Assembly (NCBI RefSeq): GCF_001633165.1
Contig: NZ_CP015418.1
Coordinates: forward strand, 2,232,001 to 2,296,000
Length of the DNA: 64,000 nucleotides
Source of the DNA: Rhodovulum sulfidophilum DSM 1374
GTDB taxonomy: Bacteria; Pseudomonadota; Alphaproteobacteria; Rhodobacterales; Rhodobacteraceae
Direction: 5' to 3'
Shown: in pieces, positions 9,185 to 18,289 of the stretch
How the letters are laid out: each line of letters starts with the position of its first letter
Numbering within the stretch: position 1 is the first letter of the stretch
Notes under the pieces: model-generated
Database searches by the model: none
Seen by the model: the letters and a program-made list of their open reading frames with translations, nothing else
What the model was told of the DNA's origin: nothing
Made by a program: the position numbers and the translations under genes

Positions 9185-10380
9185 CAGGCGATCTCCTTCC
9201 AGTGGGTATAAAGCGCGTCCGAGAAGGCCGCGTCATTGATGTTGTGGGGCAGCCGGACAAGACGGCGGGTTTCAGTCTGCTCGACCGTGGCCTCGAGCGC
9301 CTCGAACAGCGCGTTGCGCGCCTCGATCAGCTCGAAGGGCATGCCCGGCGCGTCCAGCATCGACAGGCCGCCCCCGGGCAGCAGGAAGCGCACCGGGCCG
9401 GTGCAGGCGTTCAGCCGGGCCCCGATCCATTCGCCCATCTGACGGCATTCGTCGGGCGTGGTGCGCATCAGCGTGACCTGGGGATTGTGCTGATAGAAAA
9501 GCCGGTGGGCATAGCGCTCGGGCACGGTCGCGCGCGCGCCGAAATTGACCATGTCGAGCGCGCCGCAGGACCCCACATAGGGAATGCCGCTGCGGGCAAT
9601 GGCGCCCAGCCTGTCCTCGGTCGCAGCCAGGATGCCACCGAAGAGCAGGTCGCAGATCTCGGTCGTCGTGGTATCGATGACCGACGAGATCATGCCTGAA
9701 TCGACCAGCTTCTCCATCGCCTGCCCGCCGGTTCCGGTGGCATGAAAGACGATGGGGTCGACCTCGGCCTCGAGCCGCTCGGTCAGATGGGTGACGCAGG
9801 GCGTGGTGACGCCGAACATGGTCAGCCCGACGGCGGGGCGGTCGTCGTCCGCCGCCTCGCGGGCGGCCTTGGCCATGCCCGCGATGGCGTGGGCGGCATT
9901 GCCGAGGATCACCCGCGAGATCCGGTTCAGCCCGGCCACGTCGGTCACCGAGGGCATCATGGTGATGTCGGCCGGGCCGACATAGGGCGCCACATTGCCC
10001 GAAGCCAGCGTCGAGACGATCAGCTTGGGCACGCCCACCGGCAGCGCCTGCATGCCGGGTGCCACCAGCGCGGTTCCCCCCGATCCGCCAAGCGAGATCA
10101 TCGCGCCGATATCGTCGCGGGTCGCGACGAAGGCCTCGAAGGCCGCAGCCATCCCGGCCACGGCCGAGCCGCGGTCACCGGTCATGACCGCACCTGCGCC
10201 CTCGGGGTGGCAGGCCGCGACCTCGGCCGGGGGCACGTCGGCTATGCTGCGATGGTCTGATGAGGTCGAGAGGTCGACCCTGACCACGCCGAGCCCCTGA
10301 TCGGCCACCAGCCCGGCGACATGCGCGAGCTCACGACCCTTGGTGTCGAAAGTTCCGACGACGAAGACTTTTTTCGTCAC
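9184..10380 (-). CDS. Tm-1-like / UPF0261 ATP-binding protein
   Basis: A 398-residue UPF0261 protein. It starts [22 protein letters not shown] after a GTG start at 10380, which has GGGAGAACGAG directly upstream; a start further upstream at 10443 would add a charged tail unlike the family. Conserved stretches include [34 protein letters not shown] and [14 protein letters not shown] text. Plant Tm-1, which binds ATP and blocks tobamovirus replication, has the same N-terminal domain fused to the TIM-barrel family encoded next door. It leads the three-gene operon with the PEP-hydrolase-like and SRPBCC genes. The metabolic function is unknown; a sugar-acid or ligand-processing role is only a guess from family context. 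Confidence 0.85.
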   Translation of the reverse strand: MTKKVFVVGTFDTKGRELAHVAGLVADQGLGVVRVDLSTSSDHRSIADVPPAEVAACHPEGAGAVMTGDRGSAVAGMAAAFEAFVATRDDIGAMISLGGSGGTALVAPGMQALPVGVPKLIVSTLASGNVAPYVGPADITMMPSVTDVAGLNRISRVILGNAAHAIAGMAKAAREAADDDRPAVGLTMFGVTTPCVTHLTERLEAEVDPIVFHATGTGGQAMEKLVDSGMISSVIDTTTTEICDLLFGGILAATEDRLGAIARSGIPYVGSCGALDMVNFGARATVPERYAHRLFYQHNPQVTLMRTTPDECRQMGEWIGARLNACTGPVRFLLPGGGLSMLDAPGMPFELIEARNALFEALEATVEQTETRRLVRLPHNINDAAFSDALYTHWKEIA

Positions 10381-10565
10381 CTCGTTCTCCCTTTTCGGCC
10401 GGAGGGCCTTATGCCTCCGGTTCCCAACCTTATGGCTGATCAAAGGGTTAGCACAGGATCAGAGCGGTTCCAAGTTGCCCGGAAGGACAGGCCGCAGGCG
10501 CCCCGGCCCGACATGCGGGCAGGGCCGGGAACGCCGGTGACAGGCGAGCTGCTGCGGGGGCTGGC

Positions 10566-11525
10566 TCAGGCGCCCTCGGGGAAGAAGCAGGCGGCCGCAT
10601 GGGGCGCGCCCTCAAGCTCGGGGCGGCTGGCGCGGCAGCGTGCCTCGGCCTTCCAGCAGCGCGGCGCGAAGGGGCAGCCATCGGGGATCGCCAGCGGCGA
10701 GGGCAGCTCGCCCTGCAGCTTGATCCGCTGCCGCGCCGGGTCGGGCTCGGTCGAGGGCGTCGCCGACAACAGCGCCTTGGTATAGGGGTGGCGCGGATTG
10801 GCGAAGACATCTTCCTTGGTGCCGAACTCGACCGGGCGGCCGAGATACATCACCATGACATCGTCGGCGACATGGCGCACCACCGACAGGTCGTGCGAGA
10901 TGAAGAGATAGGCCAGATCCATGCGCTCCTGCAGATCGAGCAGCAGGTTCAGCACCTGGCTCTGGATCGACAGATCGAGCGCCGAGACCGGTTCGTCCAG
11001 CACCAGCAGCTTGGGTTCCAGCATCAGCGCGCGGGCGACCGCGATCCGCTGCCGCTGCCCGCCCGAGAACATGTGCGGGAAGCGGTCGTAATGCTCGGGG
11101 CGAAGCCCGACCAGCCGCATCATCTCGCGCGCCTTATCGGCCCGGTCCTTGGCGGTCATGTCGGGGCGGTTGATCTTCAGCGGTTCTTCGAGGATCGTGC
11201 CGATCCGGTGGCGCAGGTTGAGCGAGCCGTAGGGGTCCTGGAACACGATCTGCACGGTCGAGCGCAGGCGGCGCCAGTTCTCGGGCGTGGCCGGAAGCCC
11301 GTCTAGGGTGAGCGCGCCGGCGCTGGGTTCCTCGATCAGCGTGATCAGCCGCGCGAGGGTGGACTTGCCGCAGCCCGACTCGCCCACGACCGCCAGCGTC
11401 TTGCCGGCCTCGATCGAGAAGCTCGCCTCGGACAGCGCGCGCACCAGGCCGGGTTTCGAGAACAGCCCGCCGCCGACTTCGTAATGGCGGGCGAGGTGAT
11501 CGGCGGCAACGACGGGGGCGGTCAT
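10566..11525 (-). CDS. dppF: Dipeptide ABC transporter ATPase DppF
   Basis: A 319-residue ATPase with Walker A GESGCGKST, signature FSGGQRQRIAVARAL, Walker B LLVLDEP and the oligopeptide-specific C-terminal extension (PYTKALLSATPS, then CPFAPRCWKAEARC with a cysteine cluster that in relatives binds an Fe-S cluster). It is the last gene of the dppABCDF operon and overlaps dppD by four bases. Together with DppD it powers the DppBC channel for import of dipeptides captured by DppA. The neighbouring DppA is close to the E. coli protein in many motifs, which makes dipeptides the likely substrate; haem precursor uptake is a known side activity of Dpp systems. Confidence 0.92.
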   Translation of the reverse strand: MTAPVVAADHLARHYEVGGGLFSKPGLVRALSEASFSIEAGKTLAVVGESGCGKSTLARLITLIEEPSAGALTLDGLPATPENWRRLRSTVQIVFQDPYGSLNLRHRIGTILEEPLKINRPDMTAKDRADKAREMMRLVGLRPEHYDRFPHMFSGGQRQRIAVARALMLEPKLLVLDEPVSALDLSIQSQVLNLLLDLQERMDLAYLFISHDLSVVRHVADDVMVMYLGRPVEFGTKEDVFANPRHPYTKALLSATPSTEPDPARQRIKLQGELPSPLAIPDGCPFAPRCWKAEARCRASRPELEGAPHAAACFFPEGA

Positions 11526-12502
11526 CGGGCGGTCTCCTCGGCTTCGGTCGCGAGCGGATAATGGCAGCGGGCAAGCCCGAGCCCCGGCGGCTGAACCGGC
11601 GCCGCGGCGCGGTGGCAGCGGTCGTCGGCAAAGCGGCAGCGCGGCGCGAAGAGACAGCCCTCGGGCCGGTCGAACTGGCCGGGCACGACGCCGGGGATCG
11701 TCGGCAGCCGCCGTTCGGTCGCGCGTTCGGGCAGCGCGGCCAGCAGTGCGGCGGTATAGGGGTGATGCGGGGTCTCGAACAGCGCGCGCACCGGCTGTTC
11801 CTCGACCTTCTGGCCGGCATATTGCACCTGCACCCGCTCGGCGGTCTCGGCGACCACGCCCATGTCATGGGTGATCAGGATCAGCGCCAGGCCGGTCCGG
11901 CCCTGCAGCCCGCGCAGCAGATCGAGGATCTGGGCCTGGATCGTCACGTCAAGCGCGGTGGTGGGCTCGTCCGCGATCAGCAGGCGCGGCTCGCAGGCCA
12001 GCGCCATGGCGATCATCACCCGCTGGCTCATGCCGCCCGAAAGCTGGTGCGGGAAGGCGTTCAGCCGCCGTTCGGGATCGGGGATGCCGACCATCTCCAT
12101 CAGCTCGATGGCGCGGGCATGGCGCTGCTTCGAGGTCAGCCCGAGATGCTGGCGCAGCGTCTCCTTGATCTGGAACCCGGCGGTGAAGCAGGGGTTCAGC
12201 GAGGTCATCGGCTCCTGGAAGATCATCGAGATGTCGCGCCCGATCACCCGGCGGCGCTGACGCGGGGTGAGGCTGCGCAGGTCGGTGCCGTCGAAGCTCA
12301 TCTCGTCGGCGGTGATCCGGGCGGTCCAGGGCAGAAGCCCCATCAGCGCCATCATCGAGACCGACTTGCCGGACCCGCTTTCGCCGACGATGGCCAGGAT
12401 CTCGCCCTTGTCGACGGTGACATCGACGCCGTCGACGGCGCGGAACTGACCGCCCGCGGTCGAGAATTCCACGGAAAGGTTGCGGATGGAAAGGAGCGCC
12501 AT
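11522..12502 (-). CDS. dppD: Dipeptide ABC transporter ATPase DppD
   Basis: A 326-residue ATPase: Walker A GESGSGKSV, signature LSGGMSQRVMIAMAL, Walker B LLIADEPTTALD, H-loop LITHDMG, and the peptide-transporter C-terminal extension with PYTAALLAALPE and CLFAPRCRFADDRC. The last base of the Walker A Ser-Val is typical of DppD/OppD (GKSV rather than GKST). It overlaps dppF (ATGA) and starts four bases after dppC. Cytoplasmic partner of DppF. Confidence 0.92.
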   Translation of the reverse strand: MALLSIRNLSVEFSTAGGQFRAVDGVDVTVDKGEILAIVGESGSGKSVSMMALMGLLPWTARITADEMSFDGTDLRSLTPRQRRRVIGRDISMIFQEPMTSLNPCFTAGFQIKETLRQHLGLTSKQRHARAIELMEMVGIPDPERRLNAFPHQLSGGMSQRVMIAMALACEPRLLIADEPTTALDVTIQAQILDLLRGLQGRTGLALILITHDMGVVAETAERVQVQYAGQKVEEQPVRALFETPHHPYTAALLAALPERATERRLPTIPGVVPGQFDRPEGCLFAPRCRFADDRCHRAAAPVQPPGLGLARCHYPLATEAEETAR

Positions 12503-12506
12503 CGGA

Positions 12507-13415
12507 TCAGCTCCGCTTCAGCTTGGGATCGAGCGCGTCGCGCAGCCCGTCGCCCATCAGGTTGATCGACAGCACCGTGATCAGGATCGCGAGGCCGGGG
12601 AAGGTCACGACCCACCAGGCGCGCAGGATGAATTCGCGGGCCTCGGCCAGCATCGTGCCCCATTCCGGTGTCGGCGGCTGCGCGCCCATGCCCAGGAAGC
12701 CCAGGGCCGCCACGTCGAGGATCGCGTTCGAGAAGCTCAGCGCCATCTGCACGATGATCGGCGCCAGGCAATTGGGCAGCACGGTGATGAACATCAGCCG
12801 TCCCAGCCCCGCGCCCGCGACCTTGGCCGAGGTGACATAGTCGCGGGTCCGCTCGCTCATCACCGCGGCGCGGGTGAGGCGGACGTAATGGGGCTGCAGC
12901 ACCACGGCGATGGCGATCATCGCGTTCAGAAGCGTGGGGCCGAGGATCGCCACCAGCACCAGCGCCAGCAGAAGCGACGGGAAGGACAGGATGATGTCCA
13001 TCAGCCGCATGATGACGGTGTCGAGCCATTTCGGGGCAAAGCCCGCGATCAGCCCGATCAGGATGCCGGTAGAGGCGGCCAGCACCACGACGACGAGGCC
13101 GACGAAGAAGGAATAGCGCGCCCCGTGCAGAAGCCGCGAGAGGATGTCGCGACCCAGCGGATCGGTGCCGAGCGGAAAGCTCCAGCTGCCCTCGGCGGTC
13201 CAGAAGGGCGGCAGCAGCGTGTAGTCGCGGAACTGCTGGGTCGGATCGTGCGGCGCGATGATGTCGGCGCCAAGCGCCAGCAACACGAAGAAGGCGAACA
13301 CGTAAAGTCCGATCACCGCGCCGCGGTTCTCGCGGAAATAGCGCCAGAATTCCTGCAGGCGGCCGGGGCGTTGCGGGGCGGCGGGGCGGGGCGCTTCTGC
13401 GGTCGCGTCGGCCAT
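12507..13415 (-). CDS. dppC: Dipeptide ABC transporter permease DppC
   Basis: A 302-residue inner-membrane permease. It has a polar Ala/Pro-rich N-terminus, the first membrane segment at about residues 37-58, then a periplasmic loop (PHDPTQQFRDYTLLPPFW), and the binding-protein-dependent transport domain with about five further segments. The EAA-like loop GAGLGRLMFITVLPNCLAP couples to the ATPases. The conserved FPLGTDPLGRDILSRLLHGAR stretch, which is typical of DppC/OppC, sits near residue 95. It follows dppB by one base and precedes dppD by four. Confidence 0.92.
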   Translation of the reverse strand: MADATAEAPRPAAPQRPGRLQEFWRYFRENRGAVIGLYVFAFFVLLALGADIIAPHDPTQQFRDYTLLPPFWTAEGSWSFPLGTDPLGRDILSRLLHGARYSFFVGLVVVVLAASTGILIGLIAGFAPKWLDTVIMRLMDIILSFPSLLLALVLVAILGPTLLNAMIAIAVVLQPHYVRLTRAAVMSERTRDYVTSAKVAGAGLGRLMFITVLPNCLAPIIVQMALSFSNAILDVAALGFLGMGAQPPTPEWGTMLAEAREFILRAWWVVTFPGLAILITVLSINLMGDGLRDALDPKLKRS

Positions 13416-13416
13416 C

Positions 13417-14424
<1,008 letters not shown>

Positions 14425-14490
14425 TTTCTTGCGGCCGTGTCCGTGGACTGGGGGCGTGCTGGTGTCATGGCCGCGCCAAATGCCCCTAAC

Positions 14491-14513
14491 GGCGGGGCTT
14501 GTAAAGCCCCGCC
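14491..14513 (-). terminator. Hairpin between dppA and dppB (partial terminator / mRNA stabiliser)
   Basis: A perfect 10-bp stem, GGCGGGGCTT (14491-14500) with AAGCCCCGCC (14504-14513), three-base loop, 14 bases after the dppA stop. The minus-strand tail is GTTAGGGG, not a U-run, so read-through into dppB is expected. This is the classic position for differential expression of a binding protein. Confidence 0.7.
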
Positions 14514-14526
14514 GCCCATTTTGTGA

Positions 14527-16122
14527 TCACTTGTCGAGGCTGACCTCGGTGAAGATATGCAATCCGAGCGGGTGCACCTTGTAGCCTTTCACCTCTTCGC
14601 GCATCGGCATGAACACCTTCGAATGCGCGATCGTGGCCCAGGGCGCCTGCTCCTTGAAGATGACCTGCGCCTCTTCGTACAGCTTGGCGCGTTCGGCCTG
14701 GGTCGGCAGGGTCTTGGCCTTCTGGATCAGCTCCTCGAAGGGCTCATAGCACCATTGCGAGCGGTTCGCGCCGCCGACGCCGTCACAGCTGAGCAGGGTG
14801 GCCAGGAAGTTGTCCGGGTCGCCATTGTCGCCGGTCCAGCCCAGCAGCACCGCGCCGTCGCGGTCCACTTCCTTCGAGCGGTCGAGATACTCGCCCCATT
14901 CGTAGGAGACGATCTCGGCATTGACCCCGACCTTCTCGAAATCGGCCTGCATCATTTCGGCCATGCGCCGGGCGTTGGGGTTGTAGGGCCGCTGCACCGG
15001 CATCGCCCAGAGCTTCATCGACAGATCGGTGACGCCTTCCGCCTCCAGCATCGCCTTGGCGGCCTCGGGGTCGTAGGGGTCGTCCTCGACCGCGTCGTTA
15101 TAGCTCCACATGGTCGGCGGGATCGGGTTCTTGGCGATCTCGCCCGCGCCCTGGAACACGACATCGATGATGGCCTGCTTGTCCATCGCCATGTTCAGCG
15201 CCTTGCGGACCTTCGGATTGTCGAAGGGCGGCTGCTGGGTGTTGTAGGCCATGTAGCCCACGTTCAGGCCTTCCTGCTCCTCCACGACGATGCCGTCCTC
15301 GGACTTCATCTCCTCGATATCGGCCGGGTTCGGGAAGGGCATGACATGGCATTCGCCCGCCTTCAGCTTCTGGTAGCGGACCGAGGCGTCGGGGGTGATC
15401 GCGAAGATCAGGTTGTCGAGCTTCGGCAGGCCCTCGCGGTAGAAGCCCTCATGCTTGCGATAGCGGATCACCGCGTCCTTCTGATAGGCGACGAAGGCGA
15501 AGGGACCGGCGCCCAGCGGCTGCTGGTTCAGCATGTCGGGCCGGCCCGCCTCCAGCAGCTGGTCGGCATATTCCTTGGACATGATCGAGGCGAAATCCAT
15601 CGCCATGTTGGCGATGAAGGGGGCCTCGGGCCGGGTCAGGTGGAAGGCGACGGTCAGGTCGTCGACCTTCTCGATGTTTTCGATCAGCTCGGGCATCGAC
15701 ATCGCGTTGAAATATTCGAAGGTGCCGCCCGAGGCGTTGTGGAACGGGTTCTCGGGGTCGAGCTGCCGCATGAAGCTGAAGATCACGTCATCGGCGTTCA
15801 GATCGCGCGTGGGCGTGAAGAAATCCGTGGTCTGGAACTTGGTGCCGGGCCGCAGATGGAAGGTATAGGTCTTGCCGTCCTCGGAGATGTCGTAGCTTTC
15901 GGCGAGCCCGGGAACCACTTCGGTGGTGCCGGTCTTGAACTCGACGAGGCGGGCATAGACCGCCTGTCCGGCGGCGTCGAAGGTCGTGCCCGAGGTATAG
16001 AGCGCCGGGTCGAACCCTTCGGGCGAGCCCTCCGAGCAATAGACCAGCGTCTGTTGCGCCGCGGCGGCCGAGGCCATGCTCAGCGCCAGCGCGGAAGTGG
16101 TGAGAAACGTATGTAGGGTCAT
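14527..16122 (-). CDS. dppA: Periplasmic dipeptide-binding protein DppA
   Basis: A 531-residue solute-binding protein of family 5. The ATG at 16122 follows AAAGGTG and starts a Sec signal ending in AAA-Q near residue 22; an in-frame ATG at 16149 would bury the signal. Motifs shared with E. coli DppA include LVYCSEGSPEGFDP, SGTTFDAAG, LNADDVIFSF, TRPEAPF, AMDFASI, MPFPNPADI, AMPVQRPYNPNARRMAEM and GWTGDNGDPDNF. These cover the ligand-binding lobes, so dipeptide specificity is well supported. It is first in dppABCDF. A GGTCAAC/GTTGACC inverted repeat lies about 100 bases upstream and may be a control site. Confidence 0.94.
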   Translation of the reverse strand: MTLHTFLTTSALALSMASAAAAQQTLVYCSEGSPEGFDPALYTSGTTFDAAGQAVYARLVEFKTGTTEVVPGLAESYDISEDGKTYTFHLRPGTKFQTTDFFTPTRDLNADDVIFSFMRQLDPENPFHNASGGTFEYFNAMSMPELIENIEKVDDLTVAFHLTRPEAPFIANMAMDFASIMSKEYADQLLEAGRPDMLNQQPLGAGPFAFVAYQKDAVIRYRKHEGFYREGLPKLDNLIFAITPDASVRYQKLKAGECHVMPFPNPADIEEMKSEDGIVVEEQEGLNVGYMAYNTQQPPFDNPKVRKALNMAMDKQAIIDVVFQGAGEIAKNPIPPTMWSYNDAVEDDPYDPEAAKAMLEAEGVTDLSMKLWAMPVQRPYNPNARRMAEMMQADFEKVGVNAEIVSYEWGEYLDRSKEVDRDGAVLLGWTGDNGDPDNFLATLLSCDGVGGANRSQWCYEPFEELIQKAKTLPTQAERAKLYEEAQVIFKEQAPWATIAHSKVFMPMREEVKGYKVHPLGLHIFTEVSLDK

Positions 16123-16222
16123 TTTGCACCTTTCATGGGATCCCGGCACCCTGTCCCATCGGTCATGCCGGTGATCTGTTCGTTGTCGAAGGCTTCCTAA
16201 CCAAAGCGACTTGCGGCCGGCG

Positions 16223-16241
16223 GGTCAACGTCGAGTTGACC
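16223..16241. promoter_or_regulatory. Inverted repeat upstream of dppA, possible operator
   Basis: GGTCAAC-N5-GTTGACC is a perfect 7-bp inverted repeat, 19 bp long, about 100 bp upstream of the dppA start. On the minus strand one arm contains TTGACC, which could double as a -35 element, but no good -10 follows at 16-18 bp. It could be a repressor or activator site for dpp, or unrelated. Confidence 0.4.
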
Positions 16242-16352
16242 GGCGGCACGGCGACGCCGCGGCAAGGTGTGGGGCGTTTTCCTTGGGGCAATGAGCCGAA
16301 AGGGGCCGCGCGGCCGGTTCGGCCCGCGCGCCTGCGACAAGAGGTCCGGATC

Positions 16353-17501
16353 TCAGCCAGCGTATTGGGCGATGAAATAGCCTGCGACCACCGCCGTGCC
16401 GATCACGCCCGCGACATTCGGTCCCATGGCGTGCATCAGGAGGTAATTGCCCGGATCGGCGCGCTGGCCCTCGATCTGGCTGACCCGCGCCGCCATCGGC
16501 ACCGCCGAGACCCCGGCCGAGCCGATCAGCGGATTGATCTTGCTGCGGCTGACCAGGTTCATCGCCCTGGCCATCAGCACGCCCGCCGCGGTGGCGATGC
16601 CGAAGGCGACGACGCCGAGCCCAAGGATCTTCAGCGTGTCGGCATTGAGGAAGCGCTCGCCGGTCATGGTGATCCCGACCGAGGTGCCCAAGAGGATCGT
16701 CACCACGTTGATCACCTCGTTCTGCGCGGCCTTGGCCAGCCGGTCGGTCACGAGGCTCTCGCGGAGCACATTGCCCAGCATCAGCATGCCGATCAGCGCC
16801 GAGGCGGCGGGCACCAGCAGGATCACGATCACCGTCACCAGCCCCGCGAAGATCAGCTTTTCCAGCCGCGAGACCGGGCGCAGCGACTGCATCCGGATCC
16901 TGCGCTCGGCCTCGGTGGTCAGCGCGCGCATGATCGGCGGCTGGATAAGCGGTACCAGCGCCATGTAGCTGTAGGCCGCGACCGCGATCGGGGCCAAGAG
17001 ATGCGGCGCCATCTTGTTGGCCAGAAAGATCGAGGTCGGCCCGTCGGCGCCGCCGATGATGCCGATGGCGCCCGCCTCCTGCGGGGAAAAGCCCAGAAGC
17101 GTCGCCCCGAGGAAGGTGGCGAAGACCCCGAATTGCGCGGCGCCGCCCAGAAGCAGGGTGCGCGGATTGGCGATCAGGGGCCCGAAATCGGTCAGCGCGC
17201 CGACGCCCAGGAAGATCAGGGGCGGGAACAGCTCGAGATCGACGCCGAGCGAGATGTAATGGAACAGCCCTCCCGCAACGCCGTCGCCGGGCGGGTTCAC
17301 CAGACCCTCGGTCGGCAGGTTGGCCAGCAGCGCGCCGAAGGCGATGGGCACCAGCAGCAGCGGTTCGAACTTGCGGTAGATGGCGAGGTAGAACAGCCCC
17401 GCCACGATCAGCCACATCACCGCCATCTGCCAGGTGACGTCGGGCAGGGCGGTCATGCCGACGAGGCTGTCGAGCCGGGCGCTCAGCGGATCGGGCTGCA
17501 T
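16353..17501 (-). CDS. mmdB: Na+-translocating decarboxylase beta subunit (MmdB/OadB family)
   Basis: A 382-residue polytopic membrane protein, the sodium-pumping beta subunit of biotin-dependent decarboxylases. Hallmarks are [14 protein letters not shown] near residue 145 (Na+-binding Asp and adjacent helix-break), [17 protein letters not shown] near residue 320, and [21 protein letters not shown] at the C-terminus. It accepts carboxybiotin, decarboxylates it with a periplasmic proton, and exports Na+. The start lies 13 bases after the biotin-carrier stop; its GAGGAG ribosome site overlaps that stop. It is the last gene of a four-gene set (alpha, gamma, biotin carrier, beta). Since the alpha subunit is a carboxyl-CoA transferase, the complex is methylmalonyl-CoA decarboxylase-like rather than oxaloacetate decarboxylase. 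Confidence 0.9.
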   Translation of the reverse strand: MQPDPLSARLDSLVGMTALPDVTWQMAVMWLIVAGLFYLAIYRKFEPLLLVPIAFGALLANLPTEGLVNPPGDGVAGGLFHYISLGVDLELFPPLIFLGVGALTDFGPLIANPRTLLLGGAAQFGVFATFLGATLLGFSPQEAGAIGIIGGADGPTSIFLANKMAPHLLAPIAVAAYSYMALVPLIQPPIMRALTTEAERRIRMQSLRPVSRLEKLIFAGLVTVIVILLVPAASALIGMLMLGNVLRESLVTDRLAKAAQNEVINVVTILLGTSVGITMTGERFLNADTLKILGLGVVAFGIATAAGVLMARAMNLVSRSKINPLIGSAGVSAVPMAARVSQIEGQRADPGNYLLMHAMGPNVAGVIGTAVVAGYFIAQYAG

Positions 17502-17514
17502 CTGGCGGATCTCC

Positions 17515-17904
17515 TCAGGACAGGATCAGCAGGACCTGCCCCTCGGTCACGGTCGCGCCGGGGGCCACGTTGATCGCGGTGACGGTCCCGGCCTGCGGCG
17601 CGCGGATGTCGGTATTCATCTTCATCGCCTCCAGCACCATCAGGGGCTCGCCCGCGGCGACGCTTTGCCCGACCGCGACCGCGACGCTGACGGTGGTGCC
17701 CGCCAGCGGGCTCAGCACCGCGCCGGGCGCGGCCGGGGCGGCGGGAACCGGGGCCGCCGCCGCGACCGAGGGCGCCGCAGGCGCGGGGCGCGACGCGGCC
17801 GATGCGGTGCGGGGCGCGGCAGGGGCCGGCGCCGGGCCGGTCTCGATCTCTTCCACCGTCACGTCATAGGGGGTGCCGTCGACGGTGATCCGCAGGCGCT
17901 TCAT
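17515..17904 (-). CDS. mmdC: Biotin carrier subunit of the Na+-pumping decarboxylase
   Basis: A 129-residue biotinyl protein: residues 1-20 form a short beta segment ([20 protein letters not shown]), 24-60 are a flexible Ala/Pro hinge, and 62-129 are the biotinyl domain with [11 protein letters not shown], where K95 is the biotinylation site. It swings carboxybiotin from the alpha subunit to the membrane beta subunit. Its start overlaps the gamma-subunit stop by four bases, and mmdB follows after 10 bases, so translation is coupled. Confidence 0.9.
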   Translation of the reverse strand: MKRLRITVDGTPYDVTVEEIETGPAPAPAAPRTASAASRPAPAAPSVAAAAPVPAAPAAPGAVLSPLAGTTVSVAVAVGQSVAAGEPLMVLEAMKMNTDIRAPQAGTVTAINVAPGATVTEGQVLLILS

Positions 17905-18281
17905 GGCTTCGGTCCTTTCGTGATCTCGGGTGTCCGGGCCCCCGGCCGGGGCCGGGTCGGCCCCCATCCGGTGCGGACGCGATGCGCGGCGAAGGTCTCG
18001 ATCCGGCCTTCCAGCGGCCAGCCGTCGACCAGATGGGCGGGGGCGGCGACGCGCTTGATGCGATGGCCGGGCCCCAAGGTTTCGGCCACCGCCGCCGCGA
18101 TGGCCGCCAGATGATGCGGCGGCACGCCCGGCGCGACGGGCGCTTCGGGGGGGGCTGCGGTCGTTTTCCGCGCCGCCCGGGTGAAGCCCCATCCCATCAG
18201 CGCGCAGGCGCCCCAGAGTGAGGCCAGAACCAGGATCACCACCGCGAAGCCGGTTCCGATCAGGGCAAGGTTTTCCAGCAT
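17901..18281 (-). CDS. mmdD: Gamma/delta subunit of the Na+-pumping decarboxylase (OadG/MmdD-like)
   Basis: A 126-residue protein with one N-terminal membrane helix (about residues 7-34, ALIGTGFAVVILVLASLWGACALMG in part), a Pro/Ala linker, a small conserved region (PPHHLAAIAAAVAETLG) and a Pro/Arg-rich tail. This is the layout of OadG/MmdD anchors, which hold the alpha subunit on the beta subunit and often bind a metal ion. It begins nine bases after the carboxyltransferase gene and overlaps the biotin-carrier gene. Sequence conservation in this family is low, so the assignment leans on topology, the HH pair and operon position. Confidence 0.8.
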   Translation of the reverse strand: MLENLALIGTGFAVVILVLASLWGACALMGWGFTRAARKTTAAPPEAPVAPGVPPHHLAAIAAAVAETLGPGHRIKRVAAPAHLVDGWPLEGRIETFAAHRVRTGWGPTRPRPGARTPEITKGPKP

Positions 18282-18289
18282 GATCGGAC

